From: Clostridium sp. 'deep sea'
GTDB taxonomy: Bacteria > Bacillota > UBA994 > PWPR01
Assembly: GCF_014931565.1 (NCBI RefSeq)
Contig: NZ_CP063353.1
Coordinates: forward strand, 310,001-374,000
Reading direction: 5' to 3'
DNA length: 64,000 bases
Under the pieces are notes generated by a model, which saw nothing but the letters and a program-made list of their open reading frames with translations, had not been told where the DNA came from and searched no databases. The position numbers were made by a program, and so were the translations under genes. Each line of letters begins with the position of its first letter. Within the stretch, counting starts at the first letter, position 1. Below are positions 16,785-26,402 of this stretch, one piece after another.

Positions 16785-18281
16785 ATGCAGCATCAGATAA
16801 ATAAAATACGTAAAGGTGAGTTAAAATACTTTATTGATATTGTAGAGCTATATATAGACAATATTTATTCTTCTGCGTTAACAATGTATGATGAAAATGA
16901 GGCTGAGAACTGTACTTATTCTATTTTAATAGAATTATATAAAAGTATTGTTAATATGAAGTTTTGGCAGAGTGATGACAATTTTGTGTTATCTTCACTA
17001 AAAAGTATTTGTAAAAAGCACAAAATTAAATGTGATATAACCACTAAGCCTAGTTGTCAAGCACCAAGTACGATACTGAGAAAGTTATACTTGTACTTGT
17101 CAAAAAAGAATAAAATTAAAAAACCAAACTCTGTTTATAAGTATGTTTTTATTCTAGCTATTATCCTTTTAGTTATGGCAGTTTACTATAAATTTTATGA
17201 AACAAGTTTAAATAGTGGAACAATAGAAAATATATCTAACCAGTCAGTTGACGTTCATTGTTTAAGTTTTTATGATACCAATAATGCTCTCACTAAAATT
17301 ATTACAAAAATAGCAAGCTTAGTTGATGAAGGAGTAGCCGTAAAAGCAAGAGATGCTGAAGGTAATAATAGCTGCGAAATTTGGTTAGGAGAAAATAAAA
17401 AATATCAATTCCAAATATCTGAAAATTTAGAGTTTATTGCTGGTAGTTATAATAAAAATGTCTATACATTTATATCTGCTAGTAAACTGTATAGATATAA
17501 TTCAAATGGTGATTTGTTAGACTCAAAATCTCTAGATGGTTTGGCCTATATGTTATCTAACAATAATCAATATTTGGCCTATGAAAACAAGGATGAAAGC
17601 ACAACAATTATTGATGTGTTGTCCTTTAAAAATGTAGCTACAACTGAATCCAAAGTTATCAGTATAAGTGATAAGGGTTTTTTTATAACAAAAGAATTTA
17701 TGAAGCAATTGCAATTAAATAACTATGACAACAGAGTTGTGAAGTTAGTGGCTTTCGATAAAGATACGTATGTAGTATTATACAATAATAAAAGTGTTGA
17801 ATTATATAAAAATAAAAAGCTTATATGGCAAAATAAAATGACATTTAATTCGGCTTTAAAAAATAATTATGTAGCATATGCTTCAAATGATGCATATTTA
17901 ACAGTAGATAAAGATAGAGTAACTGTTTTTGCTAACATCAATGATTATGCGGTTTTTCAATCATTTAATACAAAAACAGGAGAGGTGCTAAATAGTACCT
18001 ACGACTCAAAGCAAAATGGAGATATTGAACTTTTATCTATTAGTAATGATAATTCTGTAGTAGCTCTTCGCTCTAGGCATAGGGTTTTTAGTAGGTATAA
18101 TCGTGATGAACGTAACTATGACAGTTTTATACGTGTTGACAGCAGTCCTATGCTTAGAATAGGCCCCATGAAAGCTAGTGAGGTAGAAAAATGGGTAGTA
18201 AGTAGTACAGATAATGAATATTACTTATATTATTCAAATTTTCATTCGTTTAATATTAAAAAGCTTGTTTTTAATCATTAA
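16785..18281 (+). CDS. Membrane protein with sigma-region-2-like N-terminus and propeller-like exterior (paralogue 2)
   Basis: A 498-residue paralogue of the protein at 15087. The N-terminal domain again shows the region-2-like pattern (IRKGELKYFIDIVELYIDNIYSS, DENEAENCTYSILIELYKS, MKFWQSDDNFVLSSLKSI). A membrane segment lies at about 118-137 (VFILAIILLVMAVYY). The exterior has blade-like repeats (NNQYLAYENKDESTTIIDVLSF; NNSVVALRS-type strands). GGGAG precedes the ATG. It has its own ~200-nt upstream region and no clear terminator between it and paralogue 1. Confidence 0.75.
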   Translation: MQHQINKIRKGELKYFIDIVELYIDNIYSSALTMYDENEAENCTYSILIELYKSIVNMKFWQSDDNFVLSSLKSICKKHKIKCDITTKPSCQAPSTILRKLYLYLSKKNKIKKPNSVYKYVFILAIILLVMAVYYKFYETSLNSGTIENISNQSVDVHCLSFYDTNNALTKIITKIASLVDEGVAVKARDAEGNNSCEIWLGENKKYQFQISENLEFIAGSYNKNVYTFISASKLYRYNSNGDLLDSKSLDGLAYMLSNNNQYLAYENKDESTTIIDVLSFKNVATTESKVISISDKGFFITKEFMKQLQLNNYDNRVVKLVAFDKDTYVVLYNNKSVELYKNKKLIWQNKMTFNSALKNNYVAYASNDAYLTVDKDRVTVFANINDYAVFQSFNTKTGEVLNSTYDSKQNGDIELLSISNDNSVVALRSRHRVFSRYNRDERNYDSFIRVDSSPMLRIGPMKASEVEKWVVSSTDNEYYLYYSNFHSFNIKKLVFNH

Positions 18282-18407
18282 TACAATATAATGTAGGTAG
18301 ATATAGCTGTATAATTTTGTATAATTTTATGTTTTGAAAAATAATTAAGCAGGATATCATACGGCTAATATTGAATACTGCAGTAAGATGTTGAGGAGGA
18401 TATAGCT

Positions 18408-19592
18408 ATGCAAGAATCAAGATTTGCTAATCGAATGCAGGGAATTAAAGGTAATGCTATTAGGGAACTACTAAAGGTATCACAGCAACCCGGAATGATT
18501 TCTTTAGCAGGAGGATTACCATCACCGGATACATTTGATATTGATACAATTTCTGAAATTGTAACAGATGTACTTAAAGATAATGGAAAAAATATTTTAC
18601 AGTATGGTTCTACAGAGGGATACCAGCCTTTGAGAGAAGAATTAATTAAATTTTTAAACTTAAGAGGCTTTAATATAAAAGGTGAAAATCTTTTAATATT
18701 ATCGGGTTCCCAACAAGGAATAAACTTAGCTGGTAAAGTTATGTTAAACCCAGGTGATAAAGTTGCAGTAGAGAGCCCATCTTATTTAGCTGCATTACAA
18801 ATTTTCAAAACCTATCAGGTAGAGTTCGTTGTAATTCCATCAGATAAAGATGGTATGGATATTGATGTACTAGAGCAAAAATTAGAAACTGAAAAGCCTA
18901 AAGTTGTTTATATAGTACCAACATTCCAAAATCCAAGTAGCTCAACTTTAACACTTGAAAGACGTAAAAGAGTAGTTGAATTACTTAAAAAACATGAAAC
19001 CTTGTTAATTGAAGATGATCCATATGGATACTTAAGATATAGTGGTGAGGTAGTGCCATTTATGACAAGTATGGATACTACAGGTCAAAGTATATACTTA
19101 GGTAGTTTTTCAAAAATAATTTCACCAGGTTTGCGAGTTGGTTATGTTGTTGGTCCTGCTGATGTAATTACTAAAATGCGAATTGCCAAACAAGGAACAG
19201 ATGTTCATACAAGTATGTTGTCACAGGCAATTGTTGCCGAGTTTTTCAAAAGAGGAATTATTGTTCCTCATATTGAGAAAATTAAAGAGCAATATAAAGC
19301 AAAAAGAGATTTATGTTTAGCAGAAATGGCAAAACATTTTCCAAAAGAAGCTAAGTATAATGTTCCTGATGGCGGATTGTTTATTTGGGTAACATTGCCT
19401 GAATCAGTAAACACTGAAGAGTTATTCCATATGGGAATAAAAGAAAAAGTTGCATTCGTACCGGGTGAAACATTCTTTGTAGATGGAAGAAAGAATTGTT
19501 TAAGACTTAATTTCTCTAACGCTTCACATGAGAATATTGTAATTGGTATAAAGCGATTAGGAAATGCAATGAAAAAATTTCTTGGTAAATAA
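18408..19592 (+). CDS. PLP-dependent aminotransferase, class I/II (LysN/ARO8-like)
   Basis: A 394-residue fold-type I aminotransferase. Visible: ISLAGGLPSPDTFD near the N-terminus, QYGSTEGYQPLREEL, the PLP phosphate contact SGSQQGINL, IVPTFQNPSSSTL, the Asp-Tyr motif EDDPYGYLRY, and the Schiff-base lysine in YLGSFSKIISPGLRVGYV. This set is typical of the 2-aminoadipate / multi-substrate subgroup (LysN, MocR-related domain without the DNA-binding part). The exact donor is not clear. It sits between the second and third sigma-like membrane paralogues with GAGGAGG before its ATG; the link to them is unknown. Confidence 0.9.
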   Translation: MQESRFANRMQGIKGNAIRELLKVSQQPGMISLAGGLPSPDTFDIDTISEIVTDVLKDNGKNILQYGSTEGYQPLREELIKFLNLRGFNIKGENLLILSGSQQGINLAGKVMLNPGDKVAVESPSYLAALQIFKTYQVEFVVIPSDKDGMDIDVLEQKLETEKPKVVYIVPTFQNPSSSTLTLERRKRVVELLKKHETLLIEDDPYGYLRYSGEVVPFMTSMDTTGQSIYLGSFSKIISPGLRVGYVVGPADVITKMRIAKQGTDVHTSMLSQAIVAEFFKRGIIVPHIEKIKEQYKAKRDLCLAEMAKHFPKEAKYNVPDGGLFIWVTLPESVNTEELFHMGIKEKVAFVPGETFFVDGRKNCLRLNFSNASHENIVIGIKRLGNAMKKFLGK

Positions 19593-19622
19593 CATTATAA
19601 GTAAAACTGCATAGAACTAAAA

Positions 19623-19662
19623 AATTCGGGTTTAGTGTATGCTAAATCCGAATTATTAATAT
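19623..19662 (+). terminator. Terminator after the aminotransferase
   Basis: AATTCGGGTTTAG pairs with CTAAATCCGAATT over a 6-nt loop, followed by ATTAATATT. It ends just before the next gene's ribosome binding site, so some read-through is likely. Confidence 0.65.
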
Positions 19663-19676
19663 TAGGAGTATAGGAA

Positions 19677-21173
19677 ATGAGTAATATACTTAAATCTATA
19701 AAAAATGGTAATACAGAAGAGTTTTTTAATTTAGTATCACACTATAGTAATGATATATATACTGCAGTAAGTAATAGCTATGAGGAAGAGGAAAGTATAA
19801 ACATAAGTAAACAAATAATAATAAATCTATTTAACGACATAAATAGTAAGTACTTTTGGCAAAAACCTGATAAATTTATCCATAAATCATTGATGAAATC
19901 ATATAGACATTATCATGTAAAAAATGTTAATAAAAATAATGGAGAGCAAAAAACTGTTCCCGCTCAAGTTTTACGAGCTGTTATGGTAGATTTATCAAAA
20001 AATATGAAAAGAAAGGGATTTGTTAATAATACACTAAAAATAGTAGCAGGTCTTATGGTAATTAGTTTATTATGTACCTTTACAGTTTATTATACAATGC
20101 ACATATCAAAGCCTAAGGATGGGGATACATTATATAAAGCTATAAGTACACCAAAGCTATTAATACAAGATACCTATTATAAAAGTAAAGCACCGTTTTT
20201 TGTTTCAAATTGTAGTAGCAATCTTGTTAAGCTAGGTAACACTGGTGTATGTTTAGATATTATGAGCAGTATTGATTATAAGTCAACACGTAAAGTAAGA
20301 ATTTATAGTAAGGGCATTAAATTAAAAGAAATAAATGTAGACCTTAATTGGCAGGTTATTGGCGGAAACATTGATTCTAACTATTTAATTTTTATAGACT
20401 CGGATAAAATAATTAGAACTGATTTAAAATTAAATAATAAACAAGTGATTCAGAAAAATGGAAATCCAATTATTTTTTCGCCAAACGGTAGATATGCAGT
20501 TTTCAACAAAGGTGATCTCAATGAAGTAATAGACTTTAATGATTTAAAGAAAGTTAAAGAAGTAAAGACTATTTGTTTAGAAATAGATAATAGTGGAGAA
20601 GTAAAAAGCTATAACATTAAGGAGTTTAAAACCTTATTTAGTAACAAGAAAATAATAGCAATAAAAGCACTGAATGATGGAAGTAAAGTTGTGTTAATGA
20701 GTAATGGATCAGTTGTAAATATAAAAGATAATAAAGTAATTTGGATGAATGAACTGAAAATTGATTCTGAAACATTTAATAATAACCCTAGTTTTGAACA
20801 AGGTTATATTTTAAAGACATCAGATAAAGTTCATGTAATTATACAACAGAAGAATGGTGTATTTTTTCAATCTTATACCTTACAAGGTACCCCAATACAT
20901 AAAATTAATAATACTTTAAAAGAGGGATGTTATTCACACAAAACTCCAATTACGTTAGAAGATGGAGATATAATGTTAATAAATGGCTTTGACTCAGAGT
21001 ATAGAAAGAATTACTTTACGTTTATTTTGACTGACAAAGTTCCAATGAAGGAAATGAAACTTGTAAGTTATGGTTATGATAAATATTTGTTTGAAAAAGG
21101 GGAGAATGTTGCATATTTATATGCTGATTCTAAAAGCGATATTGATATTTTTGAAATAAGCTTAACGGAATAG
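19677..21173 (+). CDS. Membrane protein with sigma-region-2-like N-terminus and propeller-like exterior (paralogue 3)
   Basis: A 498-residue third paralogue. N-terminus SIKNGNTEEFFNLVSHYSNDIYTA followed by a helix (EEESINISKQIIINLFNDINS) and the conserved W (KYFWQKPDKFIHKSLMKS), then VPAQVLRAVMVDLSKNMKRK, a membrane segment at about 125-143, and a beta-rich exterior (SPNGRYAVFNKGDLNEVIDFNDL). The three proteins have almost identical length and plan but diverged sequence, so the family is old and its architecture is conserved. GGAG lies a few bases before the ATG. Confidence 0.75.
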   Translation: MSNILKSIKNGNTEEFFNLVSHYSNDIYTAVSNSYEEEESINISKQIIINLFNDINSKYFWQKPDKFIHKSLMKSYRHYHVKNVNKNNGEQKTVPAQVLRAVMVDLSKNMKRKGFVNNTLKIVAGLMVISLLCTFTVYYTMHISKPKDGDTLYKAISTPKLLIQDTYYKSKAPFFVSNCSSNLVKLGNTGVCLDIMSSIDYKSTRKVRIYSKGIKLKEINVDLNWQVIGGNIDSNYLIFIDSDKIIRTDLKLNNKQVIQKNGNPIIFSPNGRYAVFNKGDLNEVIDFNDLKKVKEVKTICLEIDNSGEVKSYNIKEFKTLFSNKKIIAIKALNDGSKVVLMSNGSVVNIKDNKVIWMNELKIDSETFNNNPSFEQGYILKTSDKVHVIIQQKNGVFFQSYTLQGTPIHKINNTLKEGCYSHKTPITLEDGDIMLINGFDSEYRKNYFTFILTDKVPMKEMKLVSYGYDKYLFEKGENVAYLYADSKSDIDIFEISLTE

Positions 21174-21217
21174 GTTTAATTTTAATATGTTTAATTTAAC
21201 TTATACATAATTATAAT

Positions 21218-21271
21218 AAACAGGAAGCTATCCATTAACATTATTTTTATTAATGTGATAGTTTCCTGTTT
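21218..21271. terminator. Bidirectional terminator (convergent genes)
   Basis: AAACAGGAAGCTATC and GATAGTTTCCTGTTT form a 15-bp stem with further inner pairing (CATTAA/TTAATG); it separates the third paralogue from the convergent lgt. Confidence 0.85.
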
Positions 21272-21278
21272 GTATTTA

Positions 21279-22016
21279 TTATATTGATCTTTGCTTTTTC
21301 TTTTTATAAAAAATATATATTGCACTTAAAATAATACCAGCTAAACTAATAAGTTGAGCAACTCTAATAGATCCTAACATTAAGCTATCTGTTCTTAAAC
21401 CCTCTATCCAGATACGACCTAATGAATATCCTAAAAAGTAGGTTGCAAATACCTCACTATCAAAACTCTTTCGTTTGTGTAATATATAAACCAGTAATAT
21501 TGCAAGAGCAATATCCCAAATAGACTCATATAGAAAGGTAGGATGTCTGTATGCTCCATTGATGTAAAATGCCCAAGGAACATCAGTTATGTATCCATAA
21601 GCCTCTTGATTAACAAAATTACCCCAACGACCAATACCTTGAGCTAAAGCAATGCCAGGGGCAATAATATCCGCCCAGCGAGCAAAATTAATTTTTTTAT
21701 GTCTACAATAAAAATACGCCGCTAAACCACCAAATATTAATCCACCATGAATAGCTAAACCACCATGCCATGTTTTATAAATTTCGCTTGGGTTGGCGGT
21801 ATAGTAACTTAAGTTAAAAGCTACATAGTAAAGACGAGCCCCAATTATGCCCGAAGGCAAAGCCACAAACAAAATATCATAAATAGTGTCAGGGTTCAAT
21901 TTTTGTCGTTTAGCCTCTCTCCATATAAAAACTAAGGCTAAAACAATTCCTGTGTTTATTAAAATAGCGTACCATCTTATTGCTAATGGTCCTATTTCAA
22001 TAGCTACTTTATCCAT
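21279..22016 (-). CDS. lgt: Prolipoprotein diacylglyceryl transferase
   Basis: Transfers diacylglycerol from phosphatidylglycerol to the lipobox cysteine of lipoproteins; polytopic membrane enzyme. About 245 residues with seven membrane helices. Signatures: IRWYAILI at the start, GARLYYV, WHGGLAIHGGLIFG (catalytic His region), AQGIGRWGNFVNQEAYG, PTFLYESIWD, and GYSLGRIWIEGLRTDS. The ATG at 22016 (MDKVAIEIGP) is preferred because it aligns with the usual N-terminus; in-frame upstream codons extend into an intergenic repeat. At least two lipoproteins in this window (28308, 39392) would be its substrates. Confidence 0.94.
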   Translation of the reverse strand: MDKVAIEIGPLAIRWYAILINTGIVLALVFIWREAKRQKLNPDTIYDILFVALPSGIIGARLYYVAFNLSYYTANPSEIYKTWHGGLAIHGGLIFGGLAAYFYCRHKKINFARWADIIAPGIALAQGIGRWGNFVNQEAYGYITDVPWAFYINGAYRHPTFLYESIWDIALAILLVYILHKRKSFDSEVFATYFLGYSLGRIWIEGLRTDSLMLGSIRVAQLISLAGIILSAIYIFYKKKKQRSI

Positions 22017-22038
22017 ATTTATCACCATAAGCATTATA

Positions 22039-22370
22039 CCACCCTGTAATTGATATATCAATTACGGAGTGGACGCATTTGGCATCGTGGGGTGGATTTT
22101 GACATGTCAAAATGGGGTGGGCTCACTTTATTATTATGTTTTATTAAGGTAATGTTTTATTACGCTACGCTCCATAAAACATTTAGTTCGCGGTTTGGGT
22201 TTGCTATGCAAACGGTACAATACATTTCGCTTCACTTATGTGATATGCGATGCGTAAGCAAGCATATATTCCGTGAGCAAAGCGAACCCTCACCATGCAG
22301 GCGAAGCCAAATCCACCCCGTAGTTGACTTGTCAACTACCCACCCCACGATGCAAAAGGCGAGTCCACCA
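22039..22370. repeat. Hairpin-rich intergenic repeat, copy A
   Basis: A segment richer in GC than its surroundings, built from perfect palindromes separated by GGGGTGG or CCACCCC boxes. Palindromes: GTAATTGATATATCAATTAC (22046-22065), ATTTTGACATGTCAAAAT (22096-22113), GTTTGCTATGCAAAC (22199-22213), GTAGTTGACTTGTCAACTAC (22320-22339). The ends are imperfect inverted repeats: GTGGACGC...GCATCGTGGGGTGG on the left matches the reverse complement of the right end. Related copies are at 34709 and 36563. It lies between lgt and pepF. An open frame through it (22050-22415) is not gene-like. Confidence 0.75.
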
Positions 22371-22371
22371 C

Positions 22372-22405
22372 AAAAAAAACTTGCTCATTCGAGCAAGTTT
22401 TTTTT
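22372..22405 (-). terminator. Terminator of pepF
   Basis: ACTTGCTC and GAGCAAGT stem with ATTC loop, flanked by A and T runs on both sides; overlaps the pepF stop codon. Confidence 0.9.
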
Positions 22406-24188
22406 ATTTAGTTAATTCCATAAACTCATCATAACCAGCCAAAACAACATCTAAAGCCTCTTGCCAGAATTTCTCATCTTCTAGGTCAACTGCTAAATGT
22501 TTCTTGGCTAAGTCTTCAACCTTCATTCTGGCTGTATCTCTTAGTAAGTTAATATAGTTTTGCTCAAATGCTTCACCTTGTGTTTTAGACTGAGCATATA
22601 CACCAGCGCTAAATAAATATCCAAATGCATATGGAAAGTTATAAAATGGTACGCCTGTAATGTAAAAATGAAGTTTGGAAGCCCAAAATAAGGGGTGATA
22701 ACTATCTAATGAATTATTAAAGGCATCTTTTTGAGCCTGTAACATTAGTTCATTAAGTTCTTTTGTACTAACAAAACCTGTTTTTCTTCGTTCATAAAAA
22801 CGTGTTTCAAATAAGAAGCGTGCCTGTATATTCATACAAAGACTAACCGCACGTGCTAAATCTGCATGTAATAGAGCTATTTTTTCTTCTTTAGTTTCAG
22901 CTTCTTGTAATGAGGCATTTGATACAACAAACTCATTAAATGTTGAGGCTGTTTCGGCAACATTCATAGCATAACGTTGCGAAAGAGGTGGTAAGTCTGT
23001 CATTACAGAAGAGTGATAGGCATGACCTAATTCATGTGCTAATGTTGTAAGGTTTCTAGCTGCTCCAGAATAAGTCATAAACACTCTTGATTGTTTTAAG
23101 ATTGGAGATCCAGAACAAAAAGCTCCAGCTCGTTTATTGTCTCTATTTTCTGTTTCAACCCAGTTTTCATTAAAAGCTCTTTCTACAAGGTCACCCATAG
23201 ATTTATTAAAGTTTTTCATGTGTTTAGCAACAAAATTAGCGCCCTCTTCTAGGCTATAAGTTTTATTGCTTTTTCCTAGTGGTGCAGTGTAATCATGCCA
23301 TGTTAGTTTTTCTAGGCCTAATAATTCTTTTTTACGCTCTAAAAATTTAACTAAACGACCAGTGTTTTTTTGAATAGTTGACCACATAGTATCTAATGTT
23401 TTACGAGTCATTCTATTTATGGTTAATGGCTCACTTAAAAAGTCATGCCAACCACGCTCTTTATACACATTCAGTCTAAATCCTGAGATGCTATTTAAAG
23501 CTAATGCACAGGTATCTGCAATAGATTGCCAAGATTCTTCCCAGCTTTTAAATACCTTTTCTCTTAGTTCTCTATCAGCACTTGTCATGAGATTAGAGGC
23601 TTGACCTGGTGATAATTGCTTAATAACACCATCAATCTCTACCGGAATTTTTAAATTTCCAGAGGTAAGATTGTAGAGAGTATTCCAGCTATTATAGCCA
23701 TCTATAGCTAAACTATTAATGATATTTTCTTTGTCTGCTGGTAATTTTTTGCTAGCATTTTCTCTAATTTCAGTTAAGTTAAATTTAATATTAGTAAAGT
23801 AATCGTCTGTGAATAAGTTATTAAAAGCATCATCACTTAGTTCTAATAACCTTTTTTCCATCTCTGTGGTCAGCGAAGAAATAATACCTCTTAATCCATT
23901 TAATCTGCCTACAAGTTGCATAGCTTTTTTATCTTGGGTATTTTGAGCAGTTAGGCAAGAAGCAAATGAACCAGCATGATGCATTTTTCGGCTAATTTCC
24001 TGAATAAAATTTACTACATACTTAATATTCTCAATGTTACCATCATTAGTTTTTAGTGTTTGTAACTCTTCACAAAACTCTTTCATATCATTTTGCATTT
24101 CATTTAAGTAGTTTGAAAATTCAACTGATTCACTACCACCTGGAAAATAAACATCTAAATCCCAAGTAGATTTTATGTTGTTAAGCAT
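22404..24188 (-). CDS. pepF: Oligoendopeptidase F (M3 family)
   Basis: Cytosolic zinc metallopeptidase that cleaves short peptides. The 594-residue length is standard. The zinc motif HELGH lies in TTLAHELGHAYHSSVM, with the downstream Glu in NVAETASTFNEF. The C-terminal YPYAFGYLFS-like stretch (NFPYAFGYLFSAGVY) is typical of M3B enzymes. AGGAGAGG precedes the ATG. The QueG-like gene lies 15 nt upstream in the same direction, so the two are probably co-transcribed. Confidence 0.94.
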   Translation of the reverse strand: MLNNIKSTWDLDVYFPGGSESVEFSNYLNEMQNDMKEFCEELQTLKTNDGNIENIKYVVNFIQEISRKMHHAGSFASCLTAQNTQDKKAMQLVGRLNGLRGIISSLTTEMEKRLLELSDDAFNNLFTDDYFTNIKFNLTEIRENASKKLPADKENIINSLAIDGYNSWNTLYNLTSGNLKIPVEIDGVIKQLSPGQASNLMTSADRELREKVFKSWEESWQSIADTCALALNSISGFRLNVYKERGWHDFLSEPLTINRMTRKTLDTMWSTIQKNTGRLVKFLERKKELLGLEKLTWHDYTAPLGKSNKTYSLEEGANFVAKHMKNFNKSMGDLVERAFNENWVETENRDNKRAGAFCSGSPILKQSRVFMTYSGAARNLTTLAHELGHAYHSSVMTDLPPLSQRYAMNVAETASTFNEFVVSNASLQEAETKEEKIALLHADLARAVSLCMNIQARFLFETRFYERRKTGFVSTKELNELMLQAQKDAFNNSLDSYHPLFWASKLHFYITGVPFYNFPYAFGYLFSAGVYAQSKTQGEAFEQNYINLLRDTARMKVEDLAKKHLAVDLEDEKFWQEALDVVLAGYDEFMELTK

Positions 24189-24203
24189 CTTTACCTCTCC
24201 TTT

Positions 24204-24908
24204 TTATTTGTTATAAGGACATATTGTGTAACATATACCACATTTTAAGTTAAGGCTTCTTTTGTTAGGTTCAATTTTAATTGGTTTATTTACACATTTT
24301 TCACTATTACAACGATCGTTAATATCATGGTGGGGGTGAAACGGTACGCCACTTAAGGCTCCAAAACTACATTTATCAATACAGAGTGTACACTGTTTAC
24401 AGCCATTTTCCACAGTTTCAGAGGGCTCTAAATCAGCATTTGTTAAAATTGTTATACAATTTATCCGAGTACCGTATGTTGCATTAACTAGTCTGTTATT
24501 TTTACCTAACCAGCCTAAACCAGCATAGCTGGCAATTAGGTGATGAAAGTACTCTGGATGTTGTTGGTTAAAATTGGCTAGATTAACTGGAAGTGAAAAT
24601 GCTTTAAATCCAGATTTTTCTAGAAAATTAGTAATTATTAAAGCAGTGCGCTCAAGGTTAGGTACAATAACCTCATTAAAAAAATGATTGTATAATTCAA
24701 TTGCAAAGTCATAATCTTCATTAATCATATTTTCAACTAACGAGTTAGGCATAACCATGCCTATACTAATTGCTTTATCATAATTATTAAGTAATTGGTG
24801 TGGAATTTTATGATGATGGTCTTCTATATTTTCAAGCATAGTAACACCATAAAACTCTGCACCAAGCATTTTAGCTTGAGCAGATAATGTAGTTTCAAGT
24901 TGTTTCAT
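24204..24908 (-). CDS. Iron-sulfur protein related to epoxyqueuosine reductase (QueG-like)
   Basis: A 234-residue protein with a C-terminal double [4Fe-4S] ferredoxin-like module: CKQCTLCIDKC and, after a spacer with further Cys (CNSEKC), CGICYTICPYNK. Upstream is YAGLGWLGKNNRLVNATYGTRINCITILT, which resembles the QueG core GxGWxGKNxxLxxxxxGS. Genuine QueG is longer (over 300 residues), so this is probably a shorter paralogue of unknown substrate rather than QueG itself. AAGAAATG-type start, right after a weak site; transcribed away from aroC. Confidence 0.75.
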   Translation of the reverse strand: MKQLETTLSAQAKMLGAEFYGVTMLENIEDHHHKIPHQLLNNYDKAISIGMVMPNSLVENMINEDYDFAIELYNHFFNEVIVPNLERTALIITNFLEKSGFKAFSLPVNLANFNQQHPEYFHHLIASYAGLGWLGKNNRLVNATYGTRINCITILTNADLEPSETVENGCKQCTLCIDKCSFGALSGVPFHPHHDINDRCNSEKCVNKPIKIEPNKRSLNLKCGICYTICPYNK

Positions 24909-25052
24909 TTCTTGTCTCCTAATGTAATCTTGTCCTTATTTATATTATAACTTAAAAAATCAAAATTGAATAGAAGTGCTTTTAAGGCAAAAACTTTGTA
25001 TAATAATATAAACAAGTTACAATAACAGATGAGAAGGATTGGGGGATTTAGC

Positions 25053-26126
25053 ATGGCTTCTTCGTATGGAATGAAGTATAAATTAACTCTTTTTGGAGAA
25101 TCACATGGTAGTGGTGTAGGTATTGTTATAGATGGAATTCCGGCAGGTTTTAAGATAGATTTTGAAGAAATAAGATTGCAAATGGCTAGAAGACGGCCTG
25201 GTTTACACAAAAATACAACCACTAGAGTAGAACGTGATGAAGCTAAAATATTGAGTGGTTATTATAATGAGCATTGTACTGGAGCACCCTTAACAGCATT
25301 TATAGAATCAACAAATATAAGGCCAAAAGACTATAGTATATTTGCTAAAAATCCACGCCCAGGGCATGCGGATTATTCAGCATGGGTAAAGTATAATGGC
25401 TTTAATGATATACGAGGTGGAGGCATGTTTTCGGGGCGTTTAACGGCACCAATAGTTTTTGCTGGAGTTATTGCTAAACAAATACTAAGGCAAAAAGGCA
25501 TAACTATTGGTGGCCATATAATGCAGGTAGGGAATATTAAAGATACGACTTTTAATCCGTTAGGAGAGCCTGCGCAAAAACTTAATATACTGGGTACACA
25601 AGCTTTTCCCGTATGTGATAAAGATATTGGTGAAACAATGCAAAATAAAGTTGCTAAGTTAAAAGAAAGTGGAGATTCCATTGGCGGTATAGTTGAGTGT
25701 ATGGCGATAGGGTTAAATGCAGGAGTAGGGGATCCTTTTTTTAATAGTATTGAAAGTACTGTTGCCCATTTAGCCTTTTCTATACCTGGTGTTAAGGGAA
25801 TTGAATTTGGTAAGGGATTTGAATTGGCCAAAATGCAGGGAAGTAACTCAAATGATTGTTATAAATATGAAAATGGCAAAGTTATAACTACAAGCAACTT
25901 TAATGGGGGAGTTTTAGGTGGAATATCTACAGGAATGCCAATTATTTATAGAACAGTATTCAAAGCCACCTCCTCAATTGCAATTAAACAAAACACCATT
26001 AACTTAGAAAACAAGGAGAATACAGAGCTACAAGTAGAGGGTAGACATGACCCCTGTATAGTCCTTAGAGCTGTTCCAGTGATGGAGTCAGTTCTAGCAA
26101 TTGCTTTACTTGATTTAATAATTTAG
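25053..26126 (+). CDS. aroC: Chorismate synthase
   Basis: Last step of the shikimate pathway: 5-enolpyruvylshikimate-3-phosphate to chorismate, FMNH2 dependent. About 357 residues. Signatures: FGESHGSGVG, RRRPG, the GHADY segment (RPGHADYSAWVKYNGFNDIRGGGMFSGR), GGVLGGISTGMPI, and the final GRHDPCIVLRAVPVMES. The ATG at 25053 follows a GGGGG site; the ATG at 25029 has no site and adds residues not typical of the family. It stands alone rather than in an aro operon. Confidence 0.95.
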   Translation: MASSYGMKYKLTLFGESHGSGVGIVIDGIPAGFKIDFEEIRLQMARRRPGLHKNTTTRVERDEAKILSGYYNEHCTGAPLTAFIESTNIRPKDYSIFAKNPRPGHADYSAWVKYNGFNDIRGGGMFSGRLTAPIVFAGVIAKQILRQKGITIGGHIMQVGNIKDTTFNPLGEPAQKLNILGTQAFPVCDKDIGETMQNKVAKLKESGDSIGGIVECMAIGLNAGVGDPFFNSIESTVAHLAFSIPGVKGIEFGKGFELAKMQGSNSNDCYKYENGKVITTSNFNGGVLGGISTGMPIIYRTVFKATSSIAIKQNTINLENKENTELQVEGRHDPCIVLRAVPVMESVLAIALLDLII

Positions 26127-26220
26127 TTTATAACAGCAAAAAATTATTACATAAACACATTATTCTATAGTATTGCTATAGTTATGTTTAAATTTATTAT
26201 CTGTAACATATCATAATAAA

Positions 26221-26263
26221 TTATTGGAGAGCTATTTTATAAATGTAAATAGCTCTCCAATAA
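26221..26263. terminator. Long perfect hairpin after aroC
   Basis: TTATTGGAGAGCTATTT pairs perfectly with AAATAGCTCTCCAATAA (17 bp) around a 9-nt loop. The downstream T run is weak. It lies ~95 nt after aroC and is the likely terminator. Confidence 0.6.
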
Positions 26264-26402
26264 TTATTTATTATCGTTACATCAAAAAGATAAGATAATT
26301 AACTAAAATTTTAGGTTTTAATACTAAAAATCTTATAAAAACTATTAAACATATCTTATCCATGTACATATATTATTATATAAAAGGAAAAGTGGTGATA
26401 AT

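Noticed and set aside
22050-22415. 121-codon open frame on the plus strand
   Set aside because: It runs entirely through the palindromic intergenic repeat and the pepF terminator, has no ribosome binding site and a non-protein-like composition.
25373-25831. 152-codon open frame on the minus strand
   Set aside because: Antisense shadow of chorismate synthase.
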